In this document: piece after piece, positions 60,466 through 64,000 of the stretch
Layout: every line of letters begins with the position of its first letter
Numbering within the stretch: position 1 is the stretch's first letter
DNA from: Streptomyces omiyaensis
GTDB lineage: Bacteria; Actinomycetota; Actinomycetes; Streptomycetales; Streptomycetaceae
Length of the DNA stretch: 64,000 nucleotides
Reading direction: 5' to 3'
Assembly: GCF_014650895.1 (NCBI RefSeq)
Contig: NZ_BMVV01000019.1
Location: forward strand, 1 to 64,000
The notes under the pieces: generated by a model
The model's database searches: none
Told to the model about the DNA's origin: nothing
Seen by the model: only the letters and a program-made list of their open reading frames with translations
Position numbers and translations under genes: made by a program

Positions 60466-61484
60466 GCGACAGGATCGACACCGTACGTCTCGGACCCGGC
60501 CGGGACGGCCCCGTCACAGGCGTCCAGGGCTTCGGCTCCATGGGCATCAGCGAGTTCTACGGCGCCACCGACGAGACCGCCGCCCGCGACACCCTCGACG
60601 CGGCCCTGGAGGCCGGCGTCACCCTGATCGACACCGCCGACGTCTACGGCAACGGCACCAACGAGGAGTTCCTCGCCCCCTTCGTCGCCGCCCACCGCGA
60701 CGAGATCGTCCTCGCCACCAAGTTCGCCATCGAACGCGACCCCGCCCGCCCCGCCCACCGGGGCATCCGCAACGACCGCGCCTACGTCCGGCGGTCCGTC
60801 GAGGGCAGTCTGCGCCGGCTCGGCACCGACACCATCGACCTCTACTACATGCACCGGCGCGACCCGTCCGTGCCCTTCGCCGAGTCCGTCGGCGCCATGG
60901 CCGAACTGGTCGCCGAGGGCAAGGTGCGCCACCTCGGGCTGAGCGAGGTCACCGGGCCGGAGCTGCGCGAGGCCTTCGCCGTCCACCCGATCGCCGCCCT
61001 CCAGTCGGAGTGGTCGCTCTTCTCCCGGGACGTCGAGCGCTCCGCCGTGGCCGCCGCCGCCGAACTCGGCGTCACCCTCGTGCCGTACTCGCCGCTCGGC
61101 CGGGGCTTCCTCACCGGCGCCTTCGCCGACGCCGGCAAGGAGCTCTCCGAGCACGACTTCCGCCGCCACCAGCCCCGCTTCACCGGCGAGAACGCCGCGC
61201 GGAACGCCGCCCTGCTCGACCCCGTCCGGAAGATCGCCGCCGCGCACGGGGCGACGCCCGCGCAGATCGCCCTCGCCTGGGTGCATCAGCGCGCCGCCGT
61301 CCACGGACTGACGGTCGTCCCCATCCCCGGCACCCGCAAGCGGTCCCGCCTGGAGGAGAACGCCGCCGCCACCCGCATCACGCTCACCGGGGCCGAGCTC
61401 GCCGCCCTCGAACCCCTCGCGGGCCTGGTGGCGGGCGACCGCTACCCGGACATGAGCTTCACCGCGGTCTCCCGCGAGGTCTGA
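60462..61484 (+). CDS. Aldo/keto reductase
   Basis: This 340-residue AKR has the catalytic tetrad visible as TLIDTADVYGNG (Asp, Tyr), VLATKFAI (Lys) and LYYMHRRD (His), and the NADPH loop IPGTRKRSRLEENAAA. Members reduce aldehydes and ketones with NADPH. It is co-transcribed with a MerR regulator, a pairing widespread in bacteria and often induced by electrophiles. Confidence 0.93.
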   Translation: MSDRIDTVRLGPGRDGPVTGVQGFGSMGISEFYGATDETAARDTLDAALEAGVTLIDTADVYGNGTNEEFLAPFVAAHRDEIVLATKFAIERDPARPAHRGIRNDRAYVRRSVEGSLRRLGTDTIDLYYMHRRDPSVPFAESVGAMAELVAEGKVRHLGLSEVTGPELREAFAVHPIAALQSEWSLFSRDVERSAVAAAAELGVTLVPYSPLGRGFLTGAFADAGKELSEHDFRRHQPRFTGENAARNAALLDPVRKIAAAHGATPAQIALAWVHQRAAVHGLTVVPIPGTRKRSRLEENAAATRITLTGAELAALEPLAGLVAGDRYPDMSFTAVSREV

Positions 61485-61509
61485 CCCGCCCGCCCGCGCC
61501 CCGGACCCC

Positions 61510-62706
61510 TCACGCCAGGCCCAGGGCGAAGACCGCGAAGCCCGCCGCGAGCAGGCCCGCGACCGCGCGGCGGGCCGGTCCGGTGCGCGCCCACGGCGAC
61601 TCGAAGCCGCGCGCGTACCGCCCGACGAGCACCAGCAGTCCGGCGAAGACCGGCATCCAGGCCAGCCGGGCCAGGATCCAGCCGGCCGAGTCCGGCGCCC
61701 CGACGAGTCCGGGCACCTCGCCCAGGAAGGAGGCGGGGACCGCCGCCGCGAGCATCGCGGTCTGGTGCCAGCACAGGATCGTCATCGCCGACAGGTTGAT
61801 CACGACCACCGGCGCCCACAGCGCGGGCCGCCTCAGCCACCGGCCGATCCGCTCCCGCAGCAGGATCGCCGCCCCGCTCTGGGCCGCGGCGAGCGCGAGG
61901 ACCAGCAGCGACGGCGGGTGCGAGTTGGTGCGGGCCTCGCCGGGGACGCCGACCATCGACGCCGGATAGCCGAAGACCAGCAGCAGCGCCGCGAAGAGCG
62001 CCGCCCCGCCGAGCAGCAGCGCCCGGGCGTGCCGCCTGCTCACCCGGCCCTCCCCCCAGGCGACGCCGAGCTGGTACGCGAAGAGCCACCCCGGCAGGAT
62101 GTTCAGCAGGCTCAGCCAGGACGGCACGGCGTCCGCGTACGGGCCGTACCGCAGGAAGTCCACGACGGCGACCGAACCGAGCAGCGGGGCCGCCGTCCAC
62201 ACCCCGAACCGGCGCGCGGCCCGCACGCACAGCGGGGTCAGCGCCGTCACCACCGTGTACACCCCGACGAACCACAGCGGCTGGATCACCAGCGTCGACG
62301 CCGTCCGCAGCGTGTCCACCGGCACCCCGAGGGCGTGGTGGAGCAGCGGCAGCAGCGCCGCCCACACGGCGGTCACCCCGAGCACCGGCCGGCCCAGCCG
62401 GGCGAGCCGCCCGCCGAGCCAGGCCCGGGCGGAGCCGGTCCGCCGCCGGTAGGACAGGACGGAGGCGTAGCCGCCGACCAGGAAGAAGATCCCCAGCATC
62501 TGGAGGATCCAGCTCGCGGGGGCGAGCGCGCCGAAGGAGGCGAGCGGCGAGGCGTTGTGGAGCGCGCCGTCGGCGGAGAGCGTGAAACCGCCGAGGAGCC
62601 AGTGTCCGGTGGGCACGGCGAGCAGTGCGAGGGCCCGCAGTCCGTCGACGGCCCGGTCGCGGTGGGCGGGGGTGCCGGCCTCGATCCTCCGGACGAGCGT
62701 GCTCAT
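61510..62706 (-). CDS. Membrane acyltransferase (acyltransferase 3 family)
   Basis: This 398-residue protein has about 10 hydrophobic segments. The N-terminal DRAVDGLRALALLAVPTGHWLLGG carries the acyltransferase-3 hallmark (R-AL...H pattern), with FFLVGGYAS and CWHQTAM further on. Such enzymes O-acetylate sugars or lipids at the membrane. ATG 62706 overlaps the upstream DUF1023 gene (ATGA). The acceptor is unknown. Confidence 0.86.
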   Translation of the reverse strand: MSTLVRRIEAGTPAHRDRAVDGLRALALLAVPTGHWLLGGFTLSADGALHNASPLASFGALAPASWILQMLGIFFLVGGYASVLSYRRRTGSARAWLGGRLARLGRPVLGVTAVWAALLPLLHHALGVPVDTLRTASTLVIQPLWFVGVYTVVTALTPLCVRAARRFGVWTAAPLLGSVAVVDFLRYGPYADAVPSWLSLLNILPGWLFAYQLGVAWGEGRVSRRHARALLLGGAALFAALLLVFGYPASMVGVPGEARTNSHPPSLLVLALAAAQSGAAILLRERIGRWLRRPALWAPVVVINLSAMTILCWHQTAMLAAAVPASFLGEVPGLVGAPDSAGWILARLAWMPVFAGLLVLVGRYARGFESPWARTGPARRAVAGLLAAGFAVFALGLA

Positions 62707-63686
62707 CGGACGTCCCCCTCGGCGATCGCGGCGAAGGCGCGCAGCGAGGAGGTGCCGGGCGCGAAGTAGCCGTCGTGCCCGTCGGCGTCCCGCGCGGGCA
62801 CCGGACGGGCGCCGAACTCCGGCGCCGTGGGGTCGGTGCCGTGCCCGTACCCGGCGACGGCCACGTTCGGCACCCGGTCGATCCAGTCCGTCGGGTCCTT
62901 CGCCGCCCACACCCGGGCGGTCGTCCGCAGCGCGGCCACGTTCCCGGCCCGCATGCCGGGGGAGCCGAGGACCACCAGGTCCTTCGCCTTCAGGTCGTGC
63001 GCGGCGAGGCCGCAGACCACGGAGCCGTAGCTGTGGCAGAACAGCGAGGGCTCGGGGCGCACCCCGGCGGCCCGCAGCCCCTCGGTGAAGCGGACCAGCC
63101 GTCCGGCGCCCGCCTCCGCCAGCTCGCCCGAGGCGGCGTCGAGCCCGACGCCCAGCGGCGTGGTGTAGCCGGCCCAGGCGACGACGGCCGTCCGCCCGCC
63201 GGTCGCCTCCCGCAGCGCGGTGGCCTTGCGGGTGAGGGAGTCCAGGCGCCCGGCGTCGACGTCGGAGCCCGGCACCAGCACCGCGACCCGCCCGGCCGTC
63301 GCCAGGTCGCCGTAGACCAGGACCGTCTGGCCCCGGCCGCGCGGATCGTGCGCCAGGACCCGCGCACCCGGGTACCGGCCGCCGGCCGTCAGGGAGTTGG
63401 CCTCGTAGCGCAGCTCCAGCGGTGCCCCGTCCAGGTTCCCCACCACCGTCGGGTGCGCCCGCACGAGCCCGCGCCGCTCTTCGGGGCCGAGGCCGGCGAA
63501 GAAGCGCGCGACCCCCGCCGGGTCCATCCGCTCCGGGTCCGGCAGTCCCGCCGCCCGCCACTGCGCGGTCCCCGCCGGCGGCCCGGTGACCGGCTTCTGC
63601 GCGGTCCCGGAGGCCCAGCCCGCCGTCCCCGCCACGCCCGCCGCCACCATGACGGCGGTCACCAGGGTCCTCGTGATGCGGCGCAT
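62703..63686 (-). CDS. Secreted alpha/beta hydrolase, DUF1023 type
   Basis: This 327-residue protein has a signal peptide (RTLVTAVMVAAGVAGTAGWASG). The DUF1023 fold shows AVLVPGSDVDAGRLD, AVVAWAGY, FCHSYGSVVCG (nucleophile Ser) and the late ADGHDGYF with the His. Family members are esterase-like with unknown targets. ATG 63686 is preceded by GAGGG. It is coupled to the acyltransferase gene. Confidence 0.88.
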   Translation of the reverse strand: MRRITRTLVTAVMVAAGVAGTAGWASGTAQKPVTGPPAGTAQWRAAGLPDPERMDPAGVARFFAGLGPEERRGLVRAHPTVVGNLDGAPLELRYEANSLTAGGRYPGARVLAHDPRGRGQTVLVYGDLATAGRVAVLVPGSDVDAGRLDSLTRKATALREATGGRTAVVAWAGYTTPLGVGLDAASGELAEAGAGRLVRFTEGLRAAGVRPEPSLFCHSYGSVVCGLAAHDLKAKDLVVLGSPGMRAGNVAALRTTARVWAAKDPTDWIDRVPNVAVAGYGHGTDPTAPEFGARPVPARDADGHDGYFAPGTSSLRAFAAIAEGDVR

Positions 63687-63766
63687 GTCCGCCCTCCCTC
63701 TCCTCGGCTCCTCGGCCCTCCCGGGGCTGTTCCGGGGGCGAGAGGAAGGTAGGAAGGGGGTGGGGG

Positions 63767-63803
63767 ACGGCACGTCACACCGGGGAGCCAACTCCCGTGC
63801 CGT
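63767..63803. promoter_or_regulatory. Inverted repeat upstream of DUF1023 operon
   Basis: ACGGCACG (63767-63774) and CGTGCCGT (63796-63803) face each other across 21 bp, some 80-115 bp before the DUF1023 start and downstream of the LuxR-type gene's stop. It may be an operator or a terminator of the latter. Confidence 0.45.
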
Positions 63804-63851
63804 ACCGGGGTAGGGGGTGGACGAGGGGCCGGCCCCCGGCGGGGGGTGGGG

Positions 63852-64000
63852 TCAGCCCCCGGGGGTCACCAGGCCCGACTCGTAGGCGAAGACCACCGCC
63901 TGGGCGCGATCCCGCAGGTCGAGCTTGGCGAGCACCCGCCCGATGTGCGTCTTCACCGTCTGCTCGGCGAGCACGAGCCGCTCCGCGATCTCCTGGTTGG
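63852..64000 (-). CDS. NarL/LuxR-type response regulator, C-terminal part
   Basis: Only the last 49 codons are in the window. They read NQEIAERLVLAEQTVKTHIG, then RVLAKLDLRDRAQAVVFAYESGLV, the end of a LuxR-type helix-turn-helix as in NarL-family response regulators. The receiver domain lies beyond the window edge. Confidence 0.88.
   Translation of the reverse strand, partial: NQEIAERLVLAEQTVKTHIGRVLAKLDLRDRAQAVVFAYESGLVTPGG

Overview
The window is chromosomal DNA from a Streptomyces or a very close relative. GC content is very high throughout except near position 1 kb. GTG and TTG starts are common, stop/start overlaps of the ATGA and GTGA type are frequent, and several families are typical of the genus: a FasR-controlled fabD-fabH-acpP-fabF operon, an Mbl-type MreB protein, a SCO2400-family protein, DUF3145, FxsA/FxsT-type RiPP-associated genes and a matB-type malonyl-CoA synthetase.

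Layout. (1) 1-2436 is an accessory scar. It holds the 5' tip of an IS3-type transposase, the C-terminal end of an Rhs protein with a DUF6973-like tail, an overlapping membrane-anchored gene that may encode its immunity protein, and two decayed transposase remnants; the Rhs part is clearly less GC-rich than its surroundings. (2) 2445-15656 is the most interesting block. A minus-strand operon encodes an alpha/beta hydrolase, a caspase-like protease with a C-terminal EAD2-like domain, a 59-residue FxsA-like RiPP precursor and a stand-alone HExxH peptide beta-hydroxylase-like enzyme. Next come a divergent CPA2 antiporter and a second minus-strand operon encoding an EAD2/VMAP-C protein, a MoxR-type AAA ATPase and a 1472-residue vWA-like/NB-ARC/TPR protein (FxsT-like). 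I read this as a vWA-MoxR-associated (VMAP) biological-conflict system joined to a RiPP pathway that lacks an adjacent radical SAM enzyme. (3) 15.8-18.7 kb: ohr/ohrR peroxide defence, a GNAT and an MFS exporter. (4) 18.9-33.3 kb: secreted S8 protease, matB, a NarK-type transporter, a GAF histidine kinase with a degenerate ATPase domain, mbl, a SCO2400-family protein, MarR with a divergent NADP oxidoreductase, a second Ohr, EI24 and a pectate lyase. (5) 33.3-46.3 kb: LysR/M4 protease, LysR/nitrilase, a beta-hydroxyacid dehydrogenase-type protein, TetR/GH3 beta-glucosidase, a GDSL lipoprotein, DUF3145 and a PQQ-like propeller protein. (6) 46.3-51.3 kb: the primary fatty-acid operon with its PucR-type activator FasR. 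fabH carries what looks like an in-frame copy of a small palindromic Streptomyces repeat. (7) 51.3-64 kb: pirin, L,D-transpeptidase, a FemAB-like protein with a MurJ-like flippase, a two-component system with a lipoprotein, a beta-lactamase-like hydrolase, MerR/aldo-keto reductase, an acyltransferase with a DUF1023 hydrolase, and the C-terminus of a LuxR-type response regulator.

How the genes work together. Fatty-acid initiation is under one activator, and the envelope genes (Mbl, L,D-transpeptidase, FemAB-like, MurJ-like, two-component system) suggest cell-wall work in the right half. Regulator/target pairs are mostly divergent with visible inverted repeats between them (OhrR/Ohr, MarR/oxidoreductase, LysR/M4, TetR/GH3) or co-transcribed behind a 19-bp-spacer promoter (MerR/AKR). 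Many starts sit 6-7 nt after a TANNNT-like -10 box and look leaderless. All family assignments come from reading the translated sequence; no database search was run.
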